Both the position numbers and the translations under genes were made by a program. A stretch of DNA of 64,000 nucleotides from Thermoflexibacter ruber (GTDB lineage: Bacteria > Bacteroidota > Bacteroidia > Cytophagales > Thermoflexibacteraceae), in the NCBI RefSeq assembly GCF_900113045.1, contig NZ_FONY01000003.1, positions 62,001-126,000 of the forward strand, read 5' to 3'. The notes beneath the pieces were generated by a model. It was not told the DNA's origin and did not search any database. It worked only from the letters and a program-made list of their open reading frames with translations. This document shows positions 8,302 through 16,596 of the stretch, piece after piece. Within the stretch, counting starts at the first letter, position 1. The number at the start of each line of letters is the position of its first letter.

Positions 8302-9516
8302 TTAACTCGCTGGTGCCGTTACCTCTGATTTTTCTTCTCTGAACACAAAAGTAAACAATATTAGTACGCCTAATGCTAAAATAGCAGGTACTATCCATAT
8401 TTGTTGCCAAAGATGTGGAATAGCAGCATCAGCTACTGTATTTTGTTTGACAATTTCCCCAGATACATAAGAGCCAATCAGCATACCTATCCCATAAGTT
8501 GCTAAAGTAATCATGCCCTGAGCGGCACTTTTGAGATGGGCAGGGGCTTTGTTGTCCACGTAGATTTGACCTGTAACAAAAAAGAAGTCGTAACAAATGC
8601 CATGCAAAATAATACCCAAATAGAACATCCAAATTCCTGTATCTATATTGCCAAAGGCAAAAAGTAAATATCGCAGTGTCCACGCCGCCATACCAAACAT
8701 AATCATTTTCTTTACGCCTAACCTAATGAAGAAGAAGGGCATCACCAACATAAAGAAAAACTCAGAAGCCTGCCCCATAGTCATCTTGCCTGCTGCATTT
8801 TCCATACCTACTTCGTTGAGAAACAGGTTAGTAAAATTGTAGTAAAAAGAAAGGGGAATACAAATAAGGATAGAAGCAATCACCACTACGGCGAAAGAGG
8901 TTTGCTTCATTAGTGCTAAGGCTTCTAAGCCAAGAACATCAGAAACTGTAACCTTTTCTCCTTTTTTCTTTGGAGGAGTATGAGGTAGCGTAAAAGCATA
9001 TATGCCCATGAAAAAAGACATTCCCGAGGTGATAAGCATTTGAGTAACAGAAGCCTCCACTTTTAAGAAGCCAAGTACTAAACCAGCCACAATCCAACCT
9101 ACTGTACCAAAAACTCTTACATTGGGAAATTCTTGGCTGGGGTCTTTCATTTGGTGAAAACATACCGCATTGGTTAGGGCTAAGGTAGGCATATAGCAAA
9201 GCGTATAGGCAAAAATGAGTGGATAGAAACTTTCAAAGGAGGATACTGTAGAGATGAGATACATCAAGATACCTCCTATGATGTGTAATATACCCAGTAC
9301 TCTCTCAGCGGCAAAGAATCTATCTGCTACCATGCCTACAAAAAAAGGAGAAATAATCGCTGAGATAGACAAGGCACCATAGGCAGAGCCTACCTGCAAG
9401 CCATCAAATTTGAGCGTTTGGGTAAGGTAAGTCCCCATAGTTACATACCAAGACCCCCAAACGAAGTACTCTACAAACATCATGAAAGACAGTTGAGAAC
9501 GTATTTTTAAATTCAT
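8302..9516 (-). CDS. MFS transporter, nucleoside:H+ symporter (NupG/XapB-like)
   Basis: The protein is about 404 aa with some twelve hydrophobic segments. The start MNLKIRSQLSFMMFVEYFVWGSWYVTMGTYL is typical of the nucleoside:proton symporter branch of the major facilitator superfamily found in Bacteroidota. A longer reading from 9552 adds 12 residues without family support, so I place the start at the ATG at 9514-9516. Expected role: uptake of nucleosides or related sugars across the inner membrane. A strong terminator follows, then a LacI regulator gene that may control it. Confidence 0.85.
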   Translation of the reverse strand: MNLKIRSQLSFMMFVEYFVWGSWYVTMGTYLTQTLKFDGLQVGSAYGALSISAIISPFFVGMVADRFFAAERVLGILHIIGGILMYLISTVSSFESFYPLIFAYTLCYMPTLALTNAVCFHQMKDPSQEFPNVRVFGTVGWIVAGLVLGFLKVEASVTQMLITSGMSFFMGIYAFTLPHTPPKKKGEKVTVSDVLGLEALALMKQTSFAVVVIASILICIPLSFYYNFTNLFLNEVGMENAAGKMTMGQASEFFFMLVMPFFFIRLGVKKMIMFGMAAWTLRYLLFAFGNIDTGIWMFYLGIILHGICYDFFFVTGQIYVDNKAPAHLKSAAQGMITLATYGIGMLIGSYVSGEIVKQNTVADAAIPHLWQQIWIVPAILALGVLILFTFVFREEKSEVTAPAS

Positions 9517-9632
9517 ATTTACTAAAAGGTTTAAGTATAAATAATTAGACAAGAGTTTCCATACTTATAGCGTGGGCTTAAAGATAAGAGTTTTGATAAA
9601 TAAAAACAGCAAAATATAAATAAGAAAATTTC

Positions 9633-10313
9633 CTACCTCAATCTCTTTAATGCCTCTCTCTTGCTTAGATTAGAAAGCATGCGTTCATTGGCTTCTACAA
9701 AATCAATCACTGCTTGCGGATTAGTTTTGGCATATTCTCTTAAAGCCCACCCAATTCCCTTGCGAATAAAAAAATCAGGGTTCTCGGCATTGGTTAAACA
9801 ATAGTGGAATAGGCGGATAGGGTCTGTTTTTTGTTTGTAAGAGAGTTGATGCAATATAGCGATACGTTTGAGCCAGATATTGTCATCTTTGCTGAGAATA
9901 TCCATAGCTGCTTGTAAATCAGGATATTTTAAAATAATTTTTCCAATAATTTTTGAGGCTAAATAATCAATGCTATCCCACCAAGCATGCTGAACTGCTA
10001 AATTGGTGAGAAAAGGCAAGGCAGAAGGCGTAAGGTGATTGACAAATTTGCTCAGCAAATCAAGAGCAAAATAATGGTATTCTCGTTCTTGTTTTTGCCA
10101 CATGGCGGTAGCTACTTCTTTCAAAAAATTTTCATTGACTTCCTTTTTAATCAAAAGAAAAAGAGGTTTATTGATTTTATCTCTTTCTGGACGGTTTATG
10201 CCCAAATAAGGAAAAAGATTTTTCATGTAGGCAGACATTGCTTTTGCCTTTTGAGGATTGCGTTCTTGTTCGTAACAGCTAACTAATTCTCTAACAAACT
10301 CTTGTGAAGTCAT
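9633..10313 (-). CDS. DNA alkylation repair protein (AlkD-like HEAT repeat)
   Basis: The 226-aa all-helical protein belongs to the AlkD-like DNA alkylation repair family. Family patterns are visible: AYMKNLFPYLGINRPERDKI near the N-terminus, WWDSIDYLASKIIG in the middle, WLKRIAILHQLSYK, and FIRKGIGWALREYAKTNP near the end. AlkD glycosylases remove bulky N-alkyl purines using a HEAT-repeat cradle. I choose the ATG at 10311-10313 because the family starts at the MTSQEFVREL segment; the ORF can be read up to 10343, which would overlap the permease gene. It is last in a four-gene minus-strand run. Confidence 0.88.
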   Translation of the reverse strand: MTSQEFVRELVSCYEQERNPQKAKAMSAYMKNLFPYLGINRPERDKINKPLFLLIKKEVNENFLKEVATAMWQKQEREYHYFALDLLSKFVNHLTPSALPFLTNLAVQHAWWDSIDYLASKIIGKIILKYPDLQAAMDILSKDDNIWLKRIAILHQLSYKQKTDPIRLFHYCLTNAENPDFFIRKGIGWALREYAKTNPQAVIDFVEANERMLSNLSKREALKRLR

Positions 10314-10335
10314 AAAAATAGTATTTACTTTTGTA

Positions 10336-11571
10336 CTAATCAAACCTAATAGCTTTGATAGGGCTGATGTGAGAAATAATAGAAGTAGGTATCCAAAGCA
10401 CTAAGGAAATAATAAGGATAAGTAAAATATTTATTATCACGATATTAGATAAATCCCATGCAATAGGTACGGTAGCCATGTAATAGGTTTCTACGTCAAG
10501 AGGAATCAAATGGAAGCGGTATTGCAAGTAGCCAATAAGTATAGCTAAAAAATTACCTACTACCATTCCCCTTAGCACAATCCGTAAACCATGATAAAAG
10601 AAAATCCTCTTAATCAACATATCACCTGCTCCAAAGGCTTTCAATGAACCTATCATATTAGTACGTTCCATAATGAGAATGAGTAGTACAGACACTATAT
10701 TGAAACAAGCAACAAAGAAAATCACTGATAAAAAGATAATTACGTTGCGATGGAGCATATTAAACCACTCAAAAAAGTGTGCATAACGAGCCGTAACTGT
10801 ATCTAACCACATGTCAAAATCCATAATATCAAGCATCTTTTCTGTCATGCCATTATGTAATTGGTTGAAATCTTTTAAAAAGACCTCATAGCCCCCCGTG
10901 AGCGAGTCTGCCCAGTTGTTAAGAATCTGAATGAGTTTATTATCAGCTATGACTATCTGATTATCAAAATCTTCTATTCCTGTTTCATAGATTCCTTGAA
11001 TCTTCATTTTGCGAACTCTGGGAGGGTCTTGAATGAAATAGACAATAATAGTATCATTGATTTTTAATTCTAATTTATTAGCAAAAAACTTACTAATAAT
11101 CAAATCGTTAGAGTGAGTAGAGTCATTGAAGGAAATAAAGCCTCCTTCTACAATGTTTTTCTTAAACCTCAAAGAATCAAAATCTCGTCCTACTCCTTTT
11201 AGCAAACTGCCCATGACCTCTGTTTCGGTTTTGAGCAAGGCTGGTTTCTGGCTAAAAGACTGAATATGTAGCACTTCTGGCATAGCCAGAGCCTGCTTAA
11301 AAGTTTTACTCTCCAAAGAGAGAGGCTTACTTTCTAAGGATTCTTTGGCATCGTACTTAGTAATTTGTATATGAGCAGAAAAACTAAAAATTTTTTCTCT
11401 GATTTCTTGTTGGAAACCTTCAAAAATCATAAATGAAACTATCATGGTGGCTAAGCCGAGTGCAATACTGCCTATAGCAATATTGGTAATAATGGCAGAA
11501 AATGAACTACCATTGGCACTTTGGCTAATGCGTTCTGCGATAAAGTAGGCAATGGGAGTATTTTTTTTCAT
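10336..11571 (-). CDS. LolC/LolE-like ABC transporter permease (FtsX family)
   Basis: The 411-aa product has one N-terminal transmembrane segment (around 30-55), a large periplasmic MacB-PCD-like domain (about 55-265) and three C-terminal segments of the FtsX domain. This is the layout of LolC/LolE lipoprotein-releasing permeases. The family start (AYFIAERISQS..SFSAIITNIAIGSIALGLATMIVSFMIFEGF) is clear. It would work with a LolD-type ATPase, not encoded nearby, to release lipoproteins or another substrate from the inner membrane. It lies 14 bp downstream of argH and 22 bp upstream of the AlkD-like gene. Confidence 0.88.
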   Translation of the reverse strand: MKKNTPIAYFIAERISQSANGSSFSAIITNIAIGSIALGLATMIVSFMIFEGFQQEIREKIFSFSAHIQITKYDAKESLESKPLSLESKTFKQALAMPEVLHIQSFSQKPALLKTETEVMGSLLKGVGRDFDSLRFKKNIVEGGFISFNDSTHSNDLIISKFFANKLELKINDTIIVYFIQDPPRVRKMKIQGIYETGIEDFDNQIVIADNKLIQILNNWADSLTGGYEVFLKDFNQLHNGMTEKMLDIMDFDMWLDTVTARYAHFFEWFNMLHRNVIIFLSVIFFVACFNIVSVLLILIMERTNMIGSLKAFGAGDMLIKRIFFYHGLRIVLRGMVVGNFLAILIGYLQYRFHLIPLDVETYYMATVPIAWDLSNIVIINILLILIISLVLWIPTSIISHISPIKAIRFD

Positions 11572-11585
11572 GCTTTTTTTTAGGC

Positions 11586-12941
11586 TTATTTTACCAAATC
11601 ATACATCTTTTCTGCTTTCTCAAATTCAAAATCTTGCCATACTTTCTGCATTTTGGCTTGAATCTGCTCATTACAAAGATTGCCTATGCTTCCTTCGTGG
11701 GTATGCTTGACCATTTTTACAGGCTCGAATATACCATTTTCTATTTCTAAACCTATTTTCTTGTAGGCATCTCTAAAACTCATTCCTTTGAGGACTTCTT
11801 GATTAACCGCCTCCACACTGAAGATGTACTTGTATTTTTCATCTTCGACAATGTTTTCTCTTACGATTACATTCTCAAGCATATAGGAGGCGATTTGAAT
11901 ACAGTCTTTGATTTCTTGGAAAGCAGGAATGATGTTTTCTTTGATAAGTTGCAAATCACGATGATAACCAGAAGGCATATTGGCTAAAATCAGATGGATT
12001 TCATTGGGCAGTGCCACGAGGCGATTGCACTTAGCACGGATAAGCTCAAAAACATCAGGATTTTTTTTGTGAGGCATGATGCTTGAGCCTGTAGTAAGTT
12101 CTTTTGGAAAGGTAAGAAAATCAAAATTTTGGCTCATGTAAAGACAGACATCAGAAGCCAATTTGTTCAGTGTACTTGCTACGCTCCCTATGGCAAAAGC
12201 CACTACTTTTTCAGTTTTGCCTCTGGTCATTTGGGCATACACAGAGTTGTAGTTTAAGTCCTCAAAACCAAGTAGTTCTGTAGTCATTTTCCTATTCAAA
12301 GGAAATGAAGTGCCATAGCCTGCCGCTGAGCCGAGTGGATTCTGATTAGCAATTTTGTAAGCAGAGAGAACTACTAATAGGTCATCAGTAAGACTTTCTG
12401 CGTATGCTCCAAACCACATACCAAAGGAGGAGGGCATAGCTACTTGAAAATGCGTATAACCGACTAAAAGTATTTCTTTGTATGTTTCACTCAGAGAAAT
12501 AAGCAGGTCAAAAAATTGCTTAACCTCTATACAAAGTTCTTTTAATTCGTTTCTCAAATAGAGTTTCAAATCTACCAATACTTGGTCATTGCGAGAGCGA
12601 CCGCTATGAATCTTTTTACCGACTTCGCCCAATTTTTCGGTCAGGAGAAACTCTACTTGGGAGTGTACGTCCTCTATCCCTTCTTGGATTTGGAAAGTGC
12701 CGCTTTGAATATATTGGTAGATGAGTTTTAGTTCTTGTTGTAAAACTTGTAACTCATTGGCAGTCAATAAACCTATGCTTTCCAGCATCTGAATATGGGC
12801 TAAAGAGCCAAGCACGTCATATTTTGCTAAGAATAAATCTGTTTCTCTATCTTTCCCAACAGTAAACTGGCTTACTTTGTCGTTGATGTTATAGTTTTTC
12901 TGCCAAAGGCTTTTTGTTCTCGTAGGTTTTTCTAAACTCAT
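11586..12941 (-). CDS. argH: Argininosuccinate lyase
   Basis: ArgH splits argininosuccinate into arginine and fumarate, the last step of arginine synthesis. The 451-aa protein carries the fumarase/aspartase superfamily signature GSSIMPHKKNPD and the ArgH-typical HSGRSRNDQV and YTHFQVAMPSSFG segments. Other arg genes are absent; the neighbours are functionally unrelated. It is 17 bp downstream of the coiled-coil membrane protein gene and 14 bp upstream of the permease, so probably part of one operon. Confidence 0.97.
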   Translation of the reverse strand: MSLEKPTRTKSLWQKNYNINDKVSQFTVGKDRETDLFLAKYDVLGSLAHIQMLESIGLLTANELQVLQQELKLIYQYIQSGTFQIQEGIEDVHSQVEFLLTEKLGEVGKKIHSGRSRNDQVLVDLKLYLRNELKELCIEVKQFFDLLISLSETYKEILLVGYTHFQVAMPSSFGMWFGAYAESLTDDLLVVLSAYKIANQNPLGSAAGYGTSFPLNRKMTTELLGFEDLNYNSVYAQMTRGKTEKVVAFAIGSVASTLNKLASDVCLYMSQNFDFLTFPKELTTGSSIMPHKKNPDVFELIRAKCNRLVALPNEIHLILANMPSGYHRDLQLIKENIIPAFQEIKDCIQIASYMLENVIVRENIVEDEKYKYIFSVEAVNQEVLKGMSFRDAYKKIGLEIENGIFEPVKMVKHTHEGSIGNLCNEQIQAKMQKVWQDFEFEKAEKMYDLVK

Positions 12942-12958
12942 TTTATTTCAGTGCAAAT

Positions 12959-14356
12959 TTACTCGAATACTTTAGTAACTTTTAGGTTGTCAAAGGCAAC
13001 AATTTGCTTTCCACAAGACCTCAACCCAACATTGTTTACAGTGATTTCTATTTTTCCTCTTTCTATCAACTGTTCATTGAGGTAGTATTCGTATTCTTTA
13101 TTTTGATTTTTTAAGATAACCTTTTGATGTATGTTCGTTTTTCCGTCAGTTTTCTGAGTAGTACCTCCTCTCCAATTAGAAACGCTTTTGTTCGTGCCTT
13201 TTTCATAAGTAGCTACGCTTCCTTTGCCATCGGGAAGGAGATTAAAATTTACCGTATTTTTCGCATTGTCATTGATAGTAATGCCAAAACTTTTCATATC
13301 TCCTTCTTTCCAAGTGCAATCTACCTCTAAGATGTAGTTTACTCCTGATTTGGCTTCCATAGTAGGAGGCAAAGGAATATCTGAAAAGTAGCAATTTTCT
13401 CCGTCTTGGATATTCATAAGATATTGCCCATTTTCTATTTTATACTGTTTATCAAAATATTCTTTAAATTCCCAGTCGGGGTGTGGCTTTACAAAACGCT
13501 CCTGCATAAGTACATTGCCTGTCTGGTTATCAGTTACTTTGACAAAAGTAAAAGCAATTTTCTGCCTTCCACATACGCGCAGTGCTATTTCCTTAGGAGT
13601 AATACTTGCTGCGATTTTGCCTTCTTCCACAAAAATGTCATTCACAAAATACTGAAAACTTTTTCCTTTAACGATGACTTTTTGTAAGTTTTCTTTGTTG
13701 CTTATGGCAGTAGCTACTGGCTTGAATTTAAAATCTGCCCACTCTTTGTTTTTGTACTCTTGGTAACAAGCCTCTCCATTTGCTTGCATTGCAAAGTTGC
13801 CAAAACGAGTGTTGTCTTGTATGAGCAAAAAGCCGTAAGTATCTTTATTATTTCCTTCTTTCCAAATAGAACCTACTTCTACTGTATAGCTTTCAGGGAG
13901 GTTTACACTTGCATCGTCCCAATAACACCATTCGTTTCGGTTACACTCAAATACGTAGGTATTATTCTCATGAGTCCTTTTGTATATGTAGGGCTGACCT
14001 ATCAACCAACCATTCCTGTTGTCGTCAAAGGTTTCTAATAAAATGACCTGTGGTTCAGGTTTAGGACGGAAAAAAAAATAAAGCACAAGTAGTAAGGCGA
14101 CAGCACCGCCAATGCCCCATTTTAGAAGTTGGCGGCGTGATTGGTTTGCCTTTTGTTCTTTTAGTAGGAGTTCCTGCCTTACTTTTTGCTCTATCTCTTT
14201 GATTTGTTGAGCATTCAGAGAGGTAACTGCGTCTAAGGCTTGCAGAAGAGCCTCTTTGTCCTCTGCATTTTCCTTTTTTTGCTTCAGTTTCTCCTCCTCC
14301 TCAAAAACGCGTTTTTTTAGCTCCTCTAAGATTTTATCTTCTAATTTCTTGCTCAT
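12959..14356 (-). CDS. Coiled-coil membrane protein with two tandem beta-sandwich (LamG-like) repeats
   Basis: I do not recognise a named family. From the ATG at 14354-14356 the protein has a charged coiled coil (about 1-75), one transmembrane segment (LLKWGIGGAVALLLVLYFFF) and a large extracytoplasmic part. That part is an internal duplication. The halves share the WKEG motif (GSIWKEGNNKDTYGF and CTWKEGDMKSFGI), a middle QxNGEAxYQEY / PDGKGSVATYEKG stretch, and the ending RVCGRQKIAF / RSCGKQIVAF followed by VKVT / LKVT. This looks like concanavalin-like jelly rolls that could bind glycan. An alternative start at 14383 adds nine residues. Confidence 0.65.
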   Translation of the reverse strand: MSKKLEDKILEELKKRVFEEEEKLKQKKENAEDKEALLQALDAVTSLNAQQIKEIEQKVRQELLLKEQKANQSRRQLLKWGIGGAVALLLVLYFFFRPKPEPQVILLETFDDNRNGWLIGQPYIYKRTHENNTYVFECNRNEWCYWDDASVNLPESYTVEVGSIWKEGNNKDTYGFLLIQDNTRFGNFAMQANGEACYQEYKNKEWADFKFKPVATAISNKENLQKVIVKGKSFQYFVNDIFVEEGKIAASITPKEIALRVCGRQKIAFTFVKVTDNQTGNVLMQERFVKPHPDWEFKEYFDKQYKIENGQYLMNIQDGENCYFSDIPLPPTMEAKSGVNYILEVDCTWKEGDMKSFGITINDNAKNTVNFNLLPDGKGSVATYEKGTNKSVSNWRGGTTQKTDGKTNIHQKVILKNQNKEYEYYLNEQLIERGKIEITVNNVGLRSCGKQIVAFDNLKVTKVFE

Positions 14357-14476
14357 ATACATCAATTCTTTTTTATACTTCAAAAATAAATGATTTTGTA
14401 GTATTTATTTGCAATTAAAAAGATAAATGTAATGAATAAAAGCTAATTTATTCTTTTTGAGGAGCCGGGCTGATGC

Positions 14477-16501
14477 TTAATTTTCTTTCTCAAATATTAA
14501 TGCAATTTTATTGAAACTCGCTGCTGCATTAGTTATTTTATGGAAATCTTGTATTTTATCTTTGCTGTAGTCTATTTTTTTGTAAAATTCTTCTATTTCA
14601 ATGCGAATCAAGTTATTCCCTACTACATCATAGCGAGAAGTAAAAGCGGCAGTACGCTCTCCGTTTTCTTCTATGAAAGCCTCTTGGTTTAGCGAAGTGA
14701 TATTTTTTATCCAATAACCTTCTGGGATTTCCAAATAAATGATTTTATGCACTCCTTGCTGATAATCACGCTCTATGTGTAGGTGTCTTTCCTGTTCCTT
14801 GCTTATCTTCTCGTGCTTGTCCATTAAATCTCCTATTCTGAACAAGAAATTATTACCTGCATACTCTATTGGCGAGGAGGTAGTCAAATCTGCCTCGATT
14901 TTGAAATAATCTGTGTAAGGGTCATCTTGCTGGTGATTGACCTCTACATTAGCCACTTTAATATCGTTCCCAAAGCGGCGCAGTACATTTTCTATCACTT
15001 CTTTCTTCTGTGCCTCAGAAGAATTCTCGTAATGATAAAGCAGGTTTACAGCATAGTATCCTGAAAATGACCTTTTTAGATGTATATTTGTCGTGCTAAA
15101 ATTAGGAGCAAGTTTGACATTTAACTCTGTCAAATCATAGTTGCTTTGATACTCAGAGGCAGGTATTTCCTGTATCTTTGAGCTAAAAATATCAAATCCT
15201 TCGTAGCTGGGGCTGATAAACAATCCTTGATTGTGTGTGTAATGATAAGGCACTGTCCCATATTTGTATTCAGGGCTATGAGGGGCAAGAAAGTGCTGAG
15301 TATTAGGAAAATGAAAGAGATACTTGTCTAAATAGTTTAAAGTCTCGAAATCCCTATCAAACTTAGCATAAGTCCTATCTGTGGTCAAAACAACTTCATG
15401 CTCTACGTCAGCTAAAGTAAATAAAGCGGCAAATAGACGTACTATGCCAATTTCGCTACCATGCCTATTTCTCAATACATCTAAGGGGTTCTCTTCTTTG
15501 TTATGGCTATTTTCTGCCAGTCGGATATTTTGCTTGATATATTTCTCTATAGCTTTGATTTTTTCCTCTACTGAAGTAGCTGAGGCAGGAATAATTTTTT
15601 TAAGGAATTTTTCCATTCTCTGGCGGTCAGTCAGCGTCATTTTTTTATTAAAGCTATAAATATCCGAGTGGAAAAACTCTCCTAAGTAATCCCAAGTCAT
15701 CAAATGGGCTTTTTCTGTTTGCTCTTTGTCATATCCCCATTTGTAATCTACCCGCATCAAGTTCGCATGATAGTAAGAATACTGTTCTGGAACGAGAGAT
15801 TCTACTTTATTGACATATACGCCTAATACGTTTTTGTCTGCATATCTATCTATATCCATTTCCATTTGAGGGAAATTATTGTAACTTTTTGCCTCAAAAA
15901 CTAAATTTTTAGGGGTTACTATCTCAAAACTTACGTCTTTGGCAGTTACAGAGGTCTGGAAAATTTCTCTGCCAAAAAAGCGAGGGTGTTGCTTCAAGGT
16001 ATAGATATACTCTATCTCGCCTCCTACTTCTGCTCCTGAGATAGCAAAAATCTTGAATAGACCTGCATTATAGGGATTATCTAAGTCTTTGATTTGGTTC
16101 TTGTCCAACTCTACGATTCTTCCCGTCTTACTGATAAACCTTGCCTTAATCTCTATGATAGATAGAGCATTACGCATAGGAATATATACTTTATTGAACT
16201 CTTCTATTGCCGAGTGGCTATTGACCCTGATGATTTTATGGCGTGTATCGTACATGAACAGTCTGCCTGTCTTTAGGTCATAAGCGTATTCTATCAATCG
16301 CTTGTCTTTCAAGATAATAGCTGTTTCTTGGCTCTCTACCTCACTCAGATTCATAATAGTACGTTTCTGAATCCAATTGTAGCTTTGATGTACAAATTGG
16401 GTACTTCCTGAAAGAGGCTTGCGAGCAGGGATAGCATGCAGGTTAATAGCAAGTCCAAAGAAATAAATGGCAAAAGTAATTTTCCAAAAGGCTTTTTGCA
16501 T
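14477..16501 (-). CDS. DUF3857 protein with degenerate transglutaminase-like domain
   Basis: The 674-aa product has a signal peptide (about 1-23), a DUF3857 beta-sandwich (about 50-250) and a transglutaminase-like core (about 300-420). Where active relatives read RxGDC, this protein reads RHGSE (residues 346-350), so the catalytic Cys and the preceding Asp are missing. The following helix is still similar (IGIVRLFAALFTLADVEHEV). The domain is probably catalytically dead and may bind peptides or act as a scaffold. It lies just downstream of a same-strand paralogue that keeps the triad. Such proteins are exported and common in Bacteroidota; the role is unknown. Confidence 0.8.
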   Translation of the reverse strand: MQKAFWKITFAIYFFGLAINLHAIPARKPLSGSTQFVHQSYNWIQKRTIMNLSEVESQETAIILKDKRLIEYAYDLKTGRLFMYDTRHKIIRVNSHSAIEEFNKVYIPMRNALSIIEIKARFISKTGRIVELDKNQIKDLDNPYNAGLFKIFAISGAEVGGEIEYIYTLKQHPRFFGREIFQTSVTAKDVSFEIVTPKNLVFEAKSYNNFPQMEMDIDRYADKNVLGVYVNKVESLVPEQYSYYHANLMRVDYKWGYDKEQTEKAHLMTWDYLGEFFHSDIYSFNKKMTLTDRQRMEKFLKKIIPASATSVEEKIKAIEKYIKQNIRLAENSHNKEENPLDVLRNRHGSEIGIVRLFAALFTLADVEHEVVLTTDRTYAKFDRDFETLNYLDKYLFHFPNTQHFLAPHSPEYKYGTVPYHYTHNQGLFISPSYEGFDIFSSKIQEIPASEYQSNYDLTELNVKLAPNFSTTNIHLKRSFSGYYAVNLLYHYENSSEAQKKEVIENVLRRFGNDIKVANVEVNHQQDDPYTDYFKIEADLTTSSPIEYAGNNFLFRIGDLMDKHEKISKEQERHLHIERDYQQGVHKIIYLEIPEGYWIKNITSLNQEAFIEENGERTAAFTSRYDVVGNNLIRIEIEEFYKKIDYSKDKIQDFHKITNAAASFNKIALIFEKEN

Positions 16502-16596
16502 GAGTTCGTTTATTATTGTTCTAAAAATTTATAAAGGGGTTCTACTAATTTTTCCAACTACTATACGTATCAAAAATTAATAGAGTTGCTATTTTT

